Source: Ailanthus altissimus
Taxonomy: Eukaryota; Streptophyta; Magnoliopsida; Sapindales; Simaroubaceae
Length of the DNA stretch: 64,000 nucleotides
Assembly (NCBI GenBank): GCA_946807835.1
Contig: OX327694.1
Span: forward strand, 9,622,001-9,686,000
Direction: 5' to 3'
Of this stretch, positions 1 to 11,771 are shown one piece after another. The notes beneath the pieces were generated by a model. The model had not been told where the DNA came from. It ran no database searches and was given only the letters and a program-made list of their open reading frames with translations. How positions within the stretch are numbered: position 1 is the stretch's first letter; each line of letters begins with the position of its first letter. Made by a program: the position numbers and the translations under genes.

Positions 1-216
1 AAGTTTACATGACTGGCAATCTACACTTTTCAAGGAGGATGAAGACATTTATAACCTTTATGCATAAGACTAAAGCCAATGAATACACTTTTTTCTAAAT
101 GGAAATTGAGTTTTTGTTGATTATAAGGTCTAAGTAAAGGAAAGAAAGCATAGTCAAAGACTTTAAGGAAATTATAGTCAGGTTTATGGTGAAATATCAT
201 TTCATATGGTGATTTA
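1..216. other. unassigned flank left of Copia-1
   Basis: AT-rich sequence left of the first LTR. I see no open frame and no similarity to any other part of the window. It may be older repeat DNA into which Copia-1 inserted. Confidence 0.3.
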
Positions 217-2278
217 TGTTGGAACTAGAGCTTACGTGTCATTCTAATATTGTATAAATATTAATTGTTTAATATTTATACAATAAGCATTTCGAATAAA
301 ATTGTTAATATTAAATATATATGGTAAGATGCTTATAATATTTTAGACATTATATGATCTGAAGGGGTTCAGATCTGGTTAAAAAGAGTTCAAACCAACG
401 CTAAGAGTTAGCTATGGTGAGAGTTATAAATGCTAAGAGTTAAGACTGCTAGGAGTTAGCAGGTTATAAAGAGTTAGCAAAATCTAAAGCATTAAAGCCT
501 TGTCTAAAATGGGACAAAGACTTGAGGGTATACTAGTAATGTCATAGCTGCAAATGGTTGCCAATAGTGTTAAGAAATGTCATTGTGCAATTATCTTCTC
601 AAATTTTATGTCCTTGATCTATCTTTGCTGATGCGAGTTTATTGGTAGATACCTCATCATATATAGATCAGTGTATGTCTATATTTGGATGGTTAAGATG
701 ATTAATCTTAGCAGACCTTGATCTTAGTGGAAGTTTGTATAAGCATAAGGGTATTCAGTAAGGATTGGATACTAAACAAGATTAATTAGGATCTCCAATA
801 GACATCCCATAAAGCCGTCAATGGAGGATCCTTTTAAGTTGTGTAGTATTCGTGGTCCCTTAACCTAAGCACCATGTTAGGCTTGTGAATCCATCATACT
901 TAGGTTTCACGCATGTCAAAGACCTTTCATGGTCTGACAGCTAGGTGTGGCTGGATATGGTCTAATACTTATAGAGTCTGTTGTGTGTAGATATAGGATC
1001 TGTCAGCTCATATGGGTGAGTTGCATATCCTGATGCTTTAAGATTGTATTTTAAAAAGTTTTATGGCCACAAGCAATTAACCCAGAAAAAGCATTTCTCG
1101 TGGGATAAACAATATCGCAAATGTGTTTGTGAATATTGTTTATAGAAATAGAGATTTTGAGATAAGTTCATGGTTGAGCATATGGAGACTTGATGATTAT
1201 TATTTATGTCTCCGCTCTTTTAGAATATAAATGATAGAGGGATTATATAAATATGTATTAACCTTAACTTGTATGGTTTAACGCGTTATTTTATTATTTT
1301 TATAATATGTGTATAGAGCATCATTTATGGACTTACAGAAGCGTTCCATAAGACAAAATAGGTGTGAACGTAGGGAGTCTCACTATATAAAGTGTACTTG
1401 TTGTGCACTTGGGTAGCGTACCAGATTGAATAGTTCAATCTAAAAAGTTTTTAAAAAATCAAAATTATTTTAAAGTCTCTCAAGAAGATGATAGAGTTTA
1501 AATGTTAAGGCTAGGATCTCGGCAAGTGGGTTTTACCACTTTATACTTTCTATTGGATACCTCACGTCATGCCATTAATTTGTTAGGGTATAACACGTGG
1601 CATGATTTTATTAGCCCTTTTAATTATTAATTGTTAATATTTAAATATTGGTAAATGAATAAATTGCAAATGTTGCTAATTTATATATGAAATTCGGCCA
1701 TTTGCTAAATTGATAACAAAACCAAGAGGTGTCAAGTTAATATTGATAACATAAACCACCAAATCGTTTTTTCATTTGGCCACACAATTGGCAAATGAAA
1801 TGGTGTTATGTCATGCTTGTTTTTAAGTATGACATGTATTAGAACAAAGGCAATTTGGCCATCAATTGAAACAAGATTCGGCCACCACTTGTTATTACTT
1901 TATGGAAGCATGACAATGCAAATACTTTACATTGTCATGCTTGGCCATTAAATTGCAAATTCATTGGATGAATTTGCGGCCATCTTGGCTATAAATTATT
2001 TTGTTGAATAGCAATAGGTACATAAGAGTCCTTAGAGATCAATTGAAGCAAGTGTTGCTTCAAGTAATTTATTTTGTTGAGAATAGAAAACTATCGTTCT
2101 ACTTGAAGTATCCCAATGAGTTTTTAACTAGAACTACACAAAGCACGTTTCGAGAGTAAGTTCTTTAATATCTCATTATCGTAATAAGATATCTATTTAT
2201 ATTCCCCTGCATTTAATTATGCATGTGTGATTTATAATTAAAATTTAAAATGTACACACTCACTGTACGCACATAACA
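217..2278 (+). repeat. 5' LTR of Copia-1
   Basis: Starts TGTTGG and ends CATAACA. It is followed 9 bp later by a tRNA-Met-like primer binding site. Its sequence is related to the reverse-strand LTRs at 5722-8897, 26000-27931, ~32545-35607 and 42669-45341; for example, the stretch near 1321-1440 about a shifted position and a conserved agactctc block recurs as reverse complement in the others. At about 2.06 kb it is long for Copia. No 3' LTR of this element is visible, so a TSD cannot be checked. Confidence 0.75.
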
Positions 2279-2287
2279 CTTTCAAAT

Positions 2288-2301
2288 TGGTATTAGAGAG
2301 C
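2288..2301 (+). promoter_or_regulatory. Copia-1 primer binding site
   Basis: TGGTATTAGAGAGC resembles the usual plant PBS TGGTATCAGAGC, complementary to the initiator tRNA-Met 3' end. It carries a C-to-T change and a 2-bp insertion, so it is probably non-functional. It fixes the strand of Copia-1. Confidence 0.7.
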
Positions 2302-3104
2302 ATGTTTGTGCTTAATTGGAGTGTTCATAGTATAAGTATGATGTCTTAGGACTGTTGATTATGTGATTCAAAAGTATAATAAAATGCCTAATTAGGATGC
2401 AGCAACGATGTCATTCGGCAGCGTGAGTTAGGGTTCCCAAGCCCTAGCACCGTAGTGTTCACCACTCAGTGCTACAACATTAGGGTTTCTAGGTCCCAGC
2501 ACTGCAGCGCGCAAGGCCTAGCACTTTTTAGCATTTGTATCTTTTTTTAGATTTTATGCTATCTAGTGCAACAACTAACCATATCTTGATTTTGTTCTCT
2601 AACCTAGTTTGAGTTTGATTTTTATTCTTGTACTGTCATTGCAATTTCTTATAAGTCAAGTATATTGTTTAAGTTTTTATATATTTACTAATGTATTTCT
2701 ATTTATTTTGACAGAGGTGATCGTAGATTATTTTGCTCGATGGTTGCTAAACTGTGTGGATTGCTTCAACAAATTTGATGGATTGTTGTTTTGTGCAAAT
2801 TTACGTGGTGACTGTGTTTAACTGAACTTCAAAAACTAGGATCTTTTGAACTAAGTTTTGAATGTTTGTAATATTTCTGAAATTAATTGAATGCACTTTG
2901 GGATATTTTCATTATAGTTGTAAGATAATGTTTCATATTACTTAACAATTTGAAATATATATAAATGTGAAGTGCATTCAAGTTTAAATATATATTAAAT
3001 ATTCTGGTTCAATAATTATAATTTTAAATTTTTGAAAAGTTAATTAATTAAATTGTCATAAATAAACAGTAAATATTATTAGAACAATGGTATTAATAAG
3101 TTTT
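2302..3104 (+). other. Copia-1 leader and/or CACTA body, no gene
   Basis: The first 250 bp hold a GC-richer block (2410-2530) with repeated CCTAGCAC / CAGCACTGCAG words. The rest is AT-rich, with one 70-codon open frame (2609-2821) that I do not recognise and do not consider a gene. The left end of the CACTA-like insertion probably lies here, but I could not place it. Confidence 0.35.
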
Positions 3105-3390
3105 TGATACTGTAGTGTCAGAGAATCTCTAATACTATGGTATCAGTAAATCGCTGACATCATAGTATCAATAAATCTCTGATACTATGGTGTCAGAGAA
3201 TCTCTAATTCTGTGGTATCAATATATCACTGACACTATAGTATCAGTAAATCCCTGATACTATAGTGTAAAGATTTACTGATACTATGGAGTTAGAAATT
3301 TACTGATACCATGGTGTTAGACATTCACTGATACCATAGTGTCAGAGATTCATTGATACTATGATATCAGAGATTCATTGACACCATATT
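3105..3390. repeat. 25-bp minisatellite (about 11 copies)
   Basis: About 11 tandem copies of a 25-bp unit of the form GATACTATRGTRTCAGWRAATCYCT. Each unit contains a dyad: the perfect 16-bp palindrome TGATACTATAGTATCA occurs near 3233-3260. Copies 3' of about 3270 are more diverged. Such direct or inverted short repeats next to a TGTAGTG-like end are characteristic of CACTA subterminal regions. Confidence 0.85.
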
Positions 3391-3497
3391 TAACGTCAGT
3401 AATTTTCTAGCTCAAGCAACACTGACACTATAAAACAGTGTCAGTGAAACCCTTTACTGATGCTAAGTTAGCGTTAATGAAGGCTAATTTTGTAGTA
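3105..3497. mobile_element. CACTA (En/Spm-like) transposon, right-end remnant
   Basis: Read on the minus strand from 3497, the sequence begins TACTACAAAATTAGCC. It continues with blocks about GCGTTAATG/CATTAACGC and then a hairpin-like pair, CACTGACAC...GTGTCAGTG (3410-3450), before the 25-bp subterminal repeats. This order (CACTACAA terminus, stem, subterminal repeat array) is that of plant CACTA elements. The terminal base is A instead of G (TGTAGTA). The left end and any transposase gene are not recognised, so this is a non-autonomous or truncated copy. Confidence 0.65.
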
Positions 3498-3500
3498 GTT

Positions 3501-4707
3501 CTAGGAAGTGTTATATCATGTTTTGAAATGTTAAAAAAGCAAGTTCTAAGTTTTGCCTAAATGAACACTAAAGTGTTGTCCTTGGAATATGCATTGCTTG
3601 GTTGAAAGTTACGGTGTTCAAAACAACTCAACATTGGGATGTTATAAAGTATAACGTTGGGGTGTTGGAGAATTGTTTGCTAACGTGTTTAGGTGTCGAA
3701 TTCGGGGGCGTTATAGGATTGAATGTTGGGGTGCAAAAAAAATGAGTAAAAATATTTTATTTTTTCTTTTATTTTTATTTTTCTGAGGCATTATAGAGTA
3801 TAATTCGGGGTGTTCAAGAAGTTGAACACCAAGGCATTCAAAAATTTATAACATTGGGGCATTCTGAGTAGTACAATACATTTTGCATTATACGCATGCG
3901 AGCTTTATTTAATACAAATATAATTGTTATATTACTATATTATAAACTATTAATATTTATTTACACTGTTAACCATAATGGGAGCCTTATTGATGGAGGT
4001 TAGTTATAATTGCGTGAATAAATATTTTGATTATGAATCAGATTTGTATGAGATGTGAAAAGTCATTACATTATGAGATAATGTTATACATGGTCCACCT
4101 TGCCAATACGGTGTTAGTCGGGTCATCTCAGCCTTTCTAATATTGCTAAAGCGTGAGAGACTGGTCTGTTTAATCTGGATTATGCTGATTAAACATATGA
4201 TGAGGCAAATATAAGCAAAAGTATTATCCAATATTACTAAAGCGTGAGGATAATATCAGTAATTTATATTTGATAATTGGTGAGTTAATCTGGAACACAT
4301 TTATCCTAAATTGCTAAAGTGTGAGGATAAAGTGTGTTTAGGATCAGAAGTAAGAGTTGCATAAGATGCAATTGACAAGAGTTGTTACCTTTGGGTTTTA
4401 AAAAGGCCAATATTGCAAAAAGTGTAAGGCTCGAGTGGAATGCTGATTGGATCTACTTCTCACAGTAAAATTTAAAATTTTTAAATTTTTGCTTTCCTGT
4501 TTTAGAGATTATGAAAAATATGTAAGGCAGTGAGAGAGCATCTTTAGATCAAAAACATATATTAGTTATATCTATGATCTAAAGATGTAAATATTAACGA
4601 TTAGAAATATTCTGCTAAACATCTCTTTTCTTGTCTTATAAAGATAAGATAAGAATAATAAAAAGCAATCCGCTAGAGATACATATTAGACACACACGAA
4701 TTATAGG
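3501..4707 (+). other. Copia-1 leader between LTR and gag
   Basis: This segment is colinear, as reverse complement, with the leaders of Copia-2 (31739-32460) and Copia-3 (62161-62955). It holds an array of GTTGGGGTGTT / TTGGGGCATTC words (3600-3870). It then has a block with the thrice-repeated phrase ATTGCTAAAGCGTGAG (4143, ~4230, ~4310), which matches CACTGTAGCGATCTAGG-like phrases in Copia-3. The only ORF over 60 codons, on the opposite strand (4031-4231), is fortuitous. The segment ends where the S1 LTR begins at 4708. Confidence 0.6.
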
Positions 4708-6784
4708 TGATGCGATAATTCTATATCTTAAGATTGAGTGTAAGTATACACTATCGTATACAAATAATAAATAGACAAAATAGTCGGATGTTGAACTCAC
4801 AGGGATAATATCTCTTTTTTAACCAATTAAAACTATGTCTTTCTAGTAATTATTCAAAAAAATAAAAATCTACATATGACTTTGAAAAATATAAAAGCAA
4901 TGACACAATGTAAAGAGATTTGAATGATAGAAATATAGAGAAAACCTATGGATCATACCATCCCTCAATATGCTTTCCAATGATTGATATTTTAATATTT
5001 AAATCCCTTAGTTCTTGTTATTAATCAAGACTTTAATGTATTCATAAGCCTCTCCTAAGGTCATACAAGTATACCTTAATTTACCAAATACCTATATTCC
5101 TATGGTACCTGTAATAAATTAAGATTCATTAATCAGAAGTCTTATTTATCATACATGCCAATTAGATATATTTCTATCTTAATTTTAAACTTGCATATGT
5201 AACATTGAATGTTGCTCTACAATCATGCATCAAATTACCTAAGTCTAAATATAATGATTTCTCTTCTGAGTTTATCAAAATAATTTCAATTCATTCACCA
5301 TATATTCGCTAAATATATTGAAGCATTAAGAACAAGTAATTTGAATAACAAAGAACTAAGTTAATTAAATATTAAAAGGATATAGCAATTAAACATATAT
5401 ATTGAGTTCAAGTATTAACCCTAAAAGAAAATTTTGTTCATGGCTACAAGAGAACAGTGATAAAAATAATAAGAAAATATGATACAATCAATAGTAAACC
5501 GATAGAGACGTTGAATTGCTCTTGATTGCGCTGCTTCAGTGGCTACATTAATTATACTATAATTGCTCTCTAAGACTTACTTATGTGTCTTCTTGGATTC
5601 TTATATAATCTATAAAGGTTGGGGACGAGTGACTTTTTATCGAGATTGATTTGAGCTTAAAAATCTTAATTGTTGTTGGGTCAGGAATCACGTTGTCACT
5701 GGGGCGTTGTGTTAAAAAGCCTGCTAACATATATTCATGGTGCATACATGTGATTGTCTTTATTGCTAATTTTTTCTAATGCATGACAATCATACATAAT
5801 TATGCATTGGAATTGGAAACTAATTTCCTAAGCAATAAACATACTAAAATTAAAGTTTTATTACACTAACAAGTCCAGAAAATCATACCTTTAAAGCCTT
5901 TAGACATTTCTTTACTTGGAGCTCACATTGAAGTCAACCCTTGAATAATTCTAGGTTTTAACAAAGTGGTGGGATTAAAACTCTAGAATAACAGTATTGT
6001 TTGATCAATTTCTAACAAGATTCAATTTCAAAATCCTCTCAAAATGGGGTGTTTTGTTGATTTAGAAATGGGGACCATAATGAAACAAGTTCAAAACTTG
6101 TTATTTATAGTTAACAAATATGAGGGGCTAAATGAAACATTTTGCAAACCTTTAGCCACCTCACCCTTTGCATGGAAAACACTTGTCACTCATGCATCCT
6201 ATGTATGCTGTCAAGTGTCAATCATGCAAAGCCCTAATGTGCCACTTGTCAAACAAGTGGCCATGTGTCAAGTTTCCTTTGACATGCAATAGGGACCTCT
6301 TTGCAACATTTATAAAGTATGTTTTTCACTTTTCAGAGAGGTCTTGAAACATATCTTGCTTTTCAAAATCATCATAGATTGAACCGTTTAATCCATCTCG
6401 CTACCCTATTGCTCAACGAGTATACTTCATATTGTGAGACTCTCTAGGTTTACCTCCATTTATTTCCAGAACACTTTTGCAAGTCCGTGAACAATGCCCC
6501 CCCCCACACGTTACAAATATTATAGAATAGAGTGCTGAACCATACAAGTTGAGTAAACCATATCTGTATAATCCTTCTCTCACCTATTGATAAGGCGTAA
6601 TTGTATAAACTATTTTATCTTCCTAACTTGATATTTGTTCAATTTATCTCAATAATTGGGCTATTTATGCATATTAATGTTGTTTTATAGGTTGAAGCAT
6701 TATCGGAGCAAATATACCGGAAAACGGGCGCAAACGGGAGCATTAGAGATAAAAATACGAATGGAGGTACTGTTGCTACAGTAC

Positions 6785-6945
6785 CACTGTTTGCTACAGT
6801 GCAGCGCCGCAGCACTGGATTTCAGCGCCGCGGCGCCAATTGCTACAGTGCAGCGCCGCAGCACTGAATTTCAGCGCCGCGGCGCCAATTGCAGAAAGTG
6901 AGCGCCGCGGCATTGAATAGCAGCGCCGCGGCGCTGAATTCTGAG
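6785..6945 (+). repeat. GC-rich dyad motif array in S2 U3
   Basis: About seven copies of AGCGCCGCRGCRCTGAATT-like words with internal dyads (CAGCGCCGCGGCGCTG is a perfect palindrome at 6923-6938). Interleaved TGCTACAGT words occur. It stands about 43 bp upstream of TATATAAA at 6988. The composition is far more GC-rich than the surrounding sequence. Confidence 0.85.
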
Positions 6946-6987
6946 CACTCCTTAAGGGCATTTTTGTCCTCTTTTTGCAACCCTACC

Positions 6988-6995
6988 TATATAAA
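6988..6995 (+). promoter_or_regulatory. TATA box of S2 LTR
   Basis: TATATAAA immediately 3' of the GC array; the homologous copy has TATATATT at 34248. Its position, about 400 bp into a 1.4-kb LTR, fits the U3/R boundary. Confidence 0.6.
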
Positions 6996-9208
6996 CACCC
7001 ATTGTTTAGCCAAAGTGAGAAGGAGGAGCAAAGGGGCAGTTGAGAGCACGAAAATAAACACTTCATTTGGGTCTTGGAAGCAAGAATCAACAACAAGAGG
7101 CAAAAATCAAGGGGAAGAAGAAGAATTTCTGCATTTTGGAGGAAGAACATCACCATTGCATCAAGGGAAATTTCTTCTTCTCTTCAAATTCGTATTTGTT
7201 GTTGATTCCAACATGTATAATGATGTTGTTAGATGCTCTAAACTTATATTTTCAATTATGAACTAAGTTTTATTGCTAGGATTACAATGTGAACTCAATA
7301 TGTAGCTTGGATTGATTATTTTCCCTTATTTATCATATTGGTATGGAATTGTTCAATTTGTTCTATGCTAAATGCTTCTAATTACATGAAAATGTATTAG
7401 ATTGATTAGGGAACCTTAATGAACTTGACAAAGGAAATTTTGTGTTGGCCATGGATAAATTGATGTATGATCATGGTGTAAAAGCATGAGTTTCATATGA
7501 GATAGACATATACTCATAGGCATATATGACCATTTAGAGAATTTGAACTTAATGAATCTTATTTCAATTTGATTATCATAGACATATAGATAGTTAATTG
7601 AATGGGATATACTCACTTGACCTGCAAAAGAGGCTTGTGAGGATATTAGAGTTCTTGGTTGACATTCATATTGATAGTTCTAAGGGGAGTAGTTGGATTC
7701 AAGTGAAGTATTGAGGGATTATTGCAATCCTAGGCATCTGAGTATTTGTGCTATCACAATTGTTCTCCTTGCTCAATTCTTGTAATTATTATTATTTCTT
7801 GTTTAGTTAGTTTAGATATTAAAACCATTAAATTGCCAATAGCTTTAATAAGAATAGGAGAACATAATTTTAGTACTTAGCAAGTAATAACAATTCCCCG
7901 TGGGATCGACACTCTACTTATCACTTTATTACTTGTTGCGATACGTGCACTTGCGTTAGTTTGTGTTATAGAAATCACACAACACCTATATCCTGGAAAA
8001 GCAGAGACAGAGATCATCACCATCAAATATCTATGTGCTTAACTGTGAACTTATCTCTAGATTTAATTTTTGATAAAACAATATCCACAAACATCTTTAC
8101 GATATTGTTTAACTCTACAAAAAAACTCTTTTTTGGGGTTTTGTGCTTTTGACTAAAACACTTCCTAAAATATATTTCTCAGAGTATCAGAATATACAAG
8201 TTACCAATATGAGCTAACGGATCCTATATCTATGCACACCAGACTCTATGAACATCGCACCACATCCAGCGACACCCGGTGGTTAGACCATGAAAGGTCT
8301 CTGACATGCATAGAACTAAAGTATAATGGATCACTCACAAGTCCACCATGGCGCTCAGGTCAAATGATCATGAATATTACTCAACTTGAGAAAGCCATCA
8401 ATTGACAGCTTTATAGGATGTTTATAGGAGGTCCTCGTTAATCTATTCAGTACCCAATCCTTAATGAATATCTGTATGCCTATACGAACTTCTGTTAAGC
8501 CTATGGTCTGCTAAGACTAACCATCTGGACAATCTAAATATAGATATACATTGATTCGAAAGGAATACCGATCGACCCATATCGGTAACAATGGATTAGA
8601 AACGATGTTTTCAAGAACATACTGCATAATGACATTTCTTAGCATCATTTGCAACTCTATGCAACTATGTCATTACTAATATATTCTCAGGTCTTTGTCC
8701 TATTTTAGACAATGTTCTAATTTTTAGAATTGCTAACTTTTAGCGCTGACCCAAACTCCTTTGGATCACATCTAAACTCCTTTAGATCTACAATGTTTGT
8801 AAATGTTACAAGCTTCTTACTATATAATTATGAATTAACGATTATTATTGAAATGATTACTGTTAATCAGAGTGGCATGTAAGCACCATCTCCAACAAAG
8901 TCTGTATCTTTGGAGTTGTGATATCTTATCACTGGGGCGTTGGGCTATTGTTGGCGCAGTGAATAGTCAGCGCTGAGGTGAAAACGTGTGATTTAAACAT
9001 GTCATTTTATTATTTTCTTATCTTGATCATTGTTGCAGCGCTGGGGCAATGTTGTATGTGGCGCTAGGGTGACAGGTTTATATTTTAGAAAGTTTTTATT
9101 TCGTTCAAGTCCCTATAAATAAACAATAGTGCACATAAAAAGTCATTTATTCTTATAAAATATCAAAATAGAAATAAGAGAAAATATATTATTAATATGC
9201 CTTTATCA

Positions 9209-9489
9209 GTAAAGCACCAGAATAATAATTATAACTGACTTAGAATTTTAGAATTGTTCTAAATTCAGTACAAGTTAAATATATCAAAGATCAGAGATGA
9301 TAAGAGGTGTTTCTGATAATACTTCTTTTAAAGAGGTTTAAATTAACAGGAAAAATGATAAAAATGATTTAGGAGTCAAGTCATATATATATCCTGACCT
9401 CAAAATCTACTAATATTCAGTGGGAGCATGTGCATAAAAATAGTGCAAGTAGTGTTATGCTTCATACTGAAAGCATTGCTTTTGATATA
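9209..9489 (+). pseudogene. Copia-1 gag remnant (weak)
   Basis: Lies between the S1 LTR and Tat-1, in the place where gag is expected in the split Copia-1. It is AT-rich with stops in all frames. I recognise no gag motif, so the assignment rests on position between the Copia-1 leader and the pol segment that resumes at 16165. Confidence 0.35.
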
Positions 9490-10879
9490 TGATTGGTGCT
9501 AAACAGCCTAGCCTAAGTGCACGTTATTGTATCAAGTAATATAGGATTTTAAGTTCAGATATCATTCTCATAAGGACTCTGCGATCTATTTCTATCAACC
9601 AATTACAAAAACTATACCTACTTTACTTTTATCCAGAAAACTATAATCTAAAATTAAACTTATTAACCTAAAATTTAACCTAGATAGCAAATAAACAAAG
9701 GGTTAAACTTGCAATTTAATAATAATCTAGGGTATAGACTTATCCCATAATATTTTATCAAATTTATTAACCTCTTAGTTAATCTCTTAATACAAATTGA
9801 TTGGTTAGACTCAATCTCATCACAAGCCTCTATCTATCATCAAATGACTATATTACGTATTTTAACAACTACCTAAATGTCTCTGGTAATCAGAAAAGAA
9901 TGTAATTCATTAAGAATATGTCTAAATCAAACTATACATGCCATCTAGGTATATGTCTATCCTATATAAAACTTATAGTTGTTACCCTATGATCATGCAT
10001 TAAACTATCATAGGCTAAATACATGAATCCCTTTGTCAAGTTCATCATGGTTCCTCAATCATTCATAATATTAGTGAGATATAATGAATGATTGTATGTA
10101 ATTAAACACAAGATAGAATGAATCAATTGTATGTATTAAGTTCATTAACTAAGAATTAACAAAATCTAACTACATACTAGGTTCACAGAGTCTAACCTTA
10201 TAATAACAAGTTTAACTCATCACAAAACCAAGAGTATCAAACCAATAATACAAAGACATCATAATCAAGAACATAATGATAAGAATAGAGAAGAAAGCTA
10301 ATCAAGGTGACTCATTGGGTTACTTCTCTCTCAATCTTGACTTGAAGTTTGACTCATGATCTTGAATCTTAATTTCTTGGCTTTGATATTTGATTTTGTG
10401 TTGTGAATTCTTTCTCTAAGTTTTTTCTCTCTAAAATTTTGTTTTGTCCCTCCAAAGTGTACTTTTATAGGTATAAGAAACCCTTAAGGGTAAGGGGCTT
10501 CAAATCTCAGTTGAATTAGGAGTAAAAATGGGAGATTATTTTTTATATGTCGCATTGGAGTTATGGCGCCAACACCTGAAATGCATGATCTTCACTTGGC
10601 TGGCCGGGCACCGCGGTGCTGACTTTTGTATGTTAGGTGCTACAGCGCCTAGCCATGGGCGTTGCAGCGCCCAGACCTAAATCCTAGTGGTCGAGGGTTT
10701 TGAGTGCATCTCACTCAGTTTACGTCTGATTTGTCTCTTGTTTGTTCCTATTTGTCACATTTGTTTCTCACGCGTCTATTTATGATCAAAAACACAATTA
10801 AATTTCCAAATATACATGATTTGGAGCAAAATATGAAAATTGGGGAACTAAAAGTACTAATGCATGTATACCCCTATCA
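9490..10879 (-). repeat. 3' LTR of Tat-1
   Basis: 1390 bp. On the minus strand it starts TGATAGGGGTATAC and ends AGCACCAATCA. A GC block (10560-10680: GGCGCCAAC, CAGCGCCTAG, CAGCGCCCAG) lies upstream of a TATA-like CCTATAAAAGTAC at about 10460-10470. The LTR tail contains the CAAGTAATATAGGATTTTAAG stretch shared with the 5' LTR. Confidence 0.8.
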
Positions 10880-11735
10880 AATACCCCTAAAATTAAGACT
10901 TTACTCTTCCTCGAGCAAAATAAAAAAAATAATCACAACTTATTAACTCTAAATAAAAATAAACAAAAAAAGCTCTGATTAGATGATCATATTCAAACTC
11001 TTAAAAGCTGTTAAATGGCACAAGATGTTTTTAGAAATCGATAAACAACTTTCAACAATCCCCATACCATTCATTAAGTCCTTTACTCACCTCTATAATT
11101 GATCACTTGTATGTGTGTGCAATAAACAGGTAATTAGTCTAATGAAACTTAGATTTACTTAATAACTTAAGAAAGCACATAAAGATGATGTCTCGGTATA
11201 ATTTAATTCATAACACTACCATAAGCTTGCTATTCATACTACTCTCCACTAATGTAGAAATACACATGTTTATAGATCTATTTAGAACTTTATTTAGCTT
11301 GTAATATAAGGCTATGGTAAAGGTGGGATATAAAGATATGTAAATATGAATCGCAACTCATACCATGAACACTTAACTTCTTTGATTTATCTCATCCTCC
11401 AAACTTATAATATTCCTATATTTGTTTTAATTACTTTTGCAAACAATTTCTTCTTTTTCTCAAGATGAAGGTATTTATGCATTTAAACACTTTTTTTTCT
11501 CTTTTTTATGTACCCCCAAACTTAGATTGAGATGCATGTTCAACATTTAATGCTTTTCATTGCATTACCCTTTTCACATATACAACATTTTTCTTTTTAA
11601 AATTATTTCTAAGTAAACTCAAGGTTTATGGTGCTACAGTAGATTTTAGGATAAATAACTAAAATGTCTTGCGACTTGTAATATGGTTAAATAGAAAAAA
11701 AAATGGGTAATTTAACTTAAACGGGGTGAATAGGG

Positions 11736-11771
<36 letters not shown>

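Larger units (their letters stand above)
6588..7984 (+). mobile_element. solo LTR, family S2 (1397 bp, TSD CCTAT)
   Basis: Begins TGATAAGGCG, ends CACACAACA, and is flanked by perfect 5-bp repeats CCTAT (6583-6587 and 7985-7989). It is inserted in a minus-strand Copia LTR whose sequence rejoins exactly when it is removed. A second copy is at 33864-35220. It carries a GC motif array (6785-6945), a TATA box (6988-6995) and the tail common to Tat/Athila LTRs (a GTGGGATCGACACT phrase, then GTGCACTTGCG). Open frames spanning the GC array (6656-7266) encode Ala/Ser-rich peptides only because of the repeats. No internal region is present, so the clade assignment (gypsy, Tat/Athila-like) rests on the LTR tail alone. 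Confidence 0.85.
5722..8897 (-). mobile_element. solo Copia LTR with nested S2 LTR
   Basis: Begins TGCTAACA and ends CTCCAACA (minus strand TGTTGGAG...TGTTAGCA), as in the other Copia LTRs here. Flanking 5-mers are AAGCC (5717-5721) and AAGTC (8898-8902), a TSD with one C-to-T difference. After removal of the S2 element and its TSD it is about 1.77 kb. It has no internal region, so it is a solo LTR left by intra-element recombination. It sits inside the GC motif array of the S1 LTR. A C10 run lies at about 6497. Confidence 0.8.
4708..9208 (-). mobile_element. solo LTR, gypsy family S1, split by nested Copia LTR
   Basis: On the minus strand it begins TGATAAAGG (9208) and ends CGCATCA (4708). 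It is homologous to the S1 copies at 19267-20659 (+) and 47999-49479 (-), which share the terminal ~150 bp including CAAGTATACACTATCGTAT. Without the nested Copia LTR (5722-8897 plus TSD) it would be about 1.32 kb. The GC motif block is split by the insertion (5680-5712 and 8925-9075). The flanks do not match: ATAGG on the left, GTAAA on the right. It may have arisen by recombination between two copies, or its TSD has decayed. Confidence 0.7.

Noticed and set aside
3105..3390. Regular 25-bp repeats as a possible CRISPR-like array
   Set aside because: The repeats are contiguous with no spacers, diverge gradually, and sit next to a CACTA-type end in plant DNA.
6656..7266. Open frames with Ala/Ser-rich repeats as a gene
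   Set aside because: They lie inside an S2 LTR; the peptide repeats are readings of the GC array, and the second S2 copy does not keep the frame through the array.
9485..10884. 9490-10879 as another solo LTR
   Set aside because: Its right flank (AATAC) does not repeat the left one, whereas ATATA is repeated at 16160. It is the 3' LTR of Tat-1.
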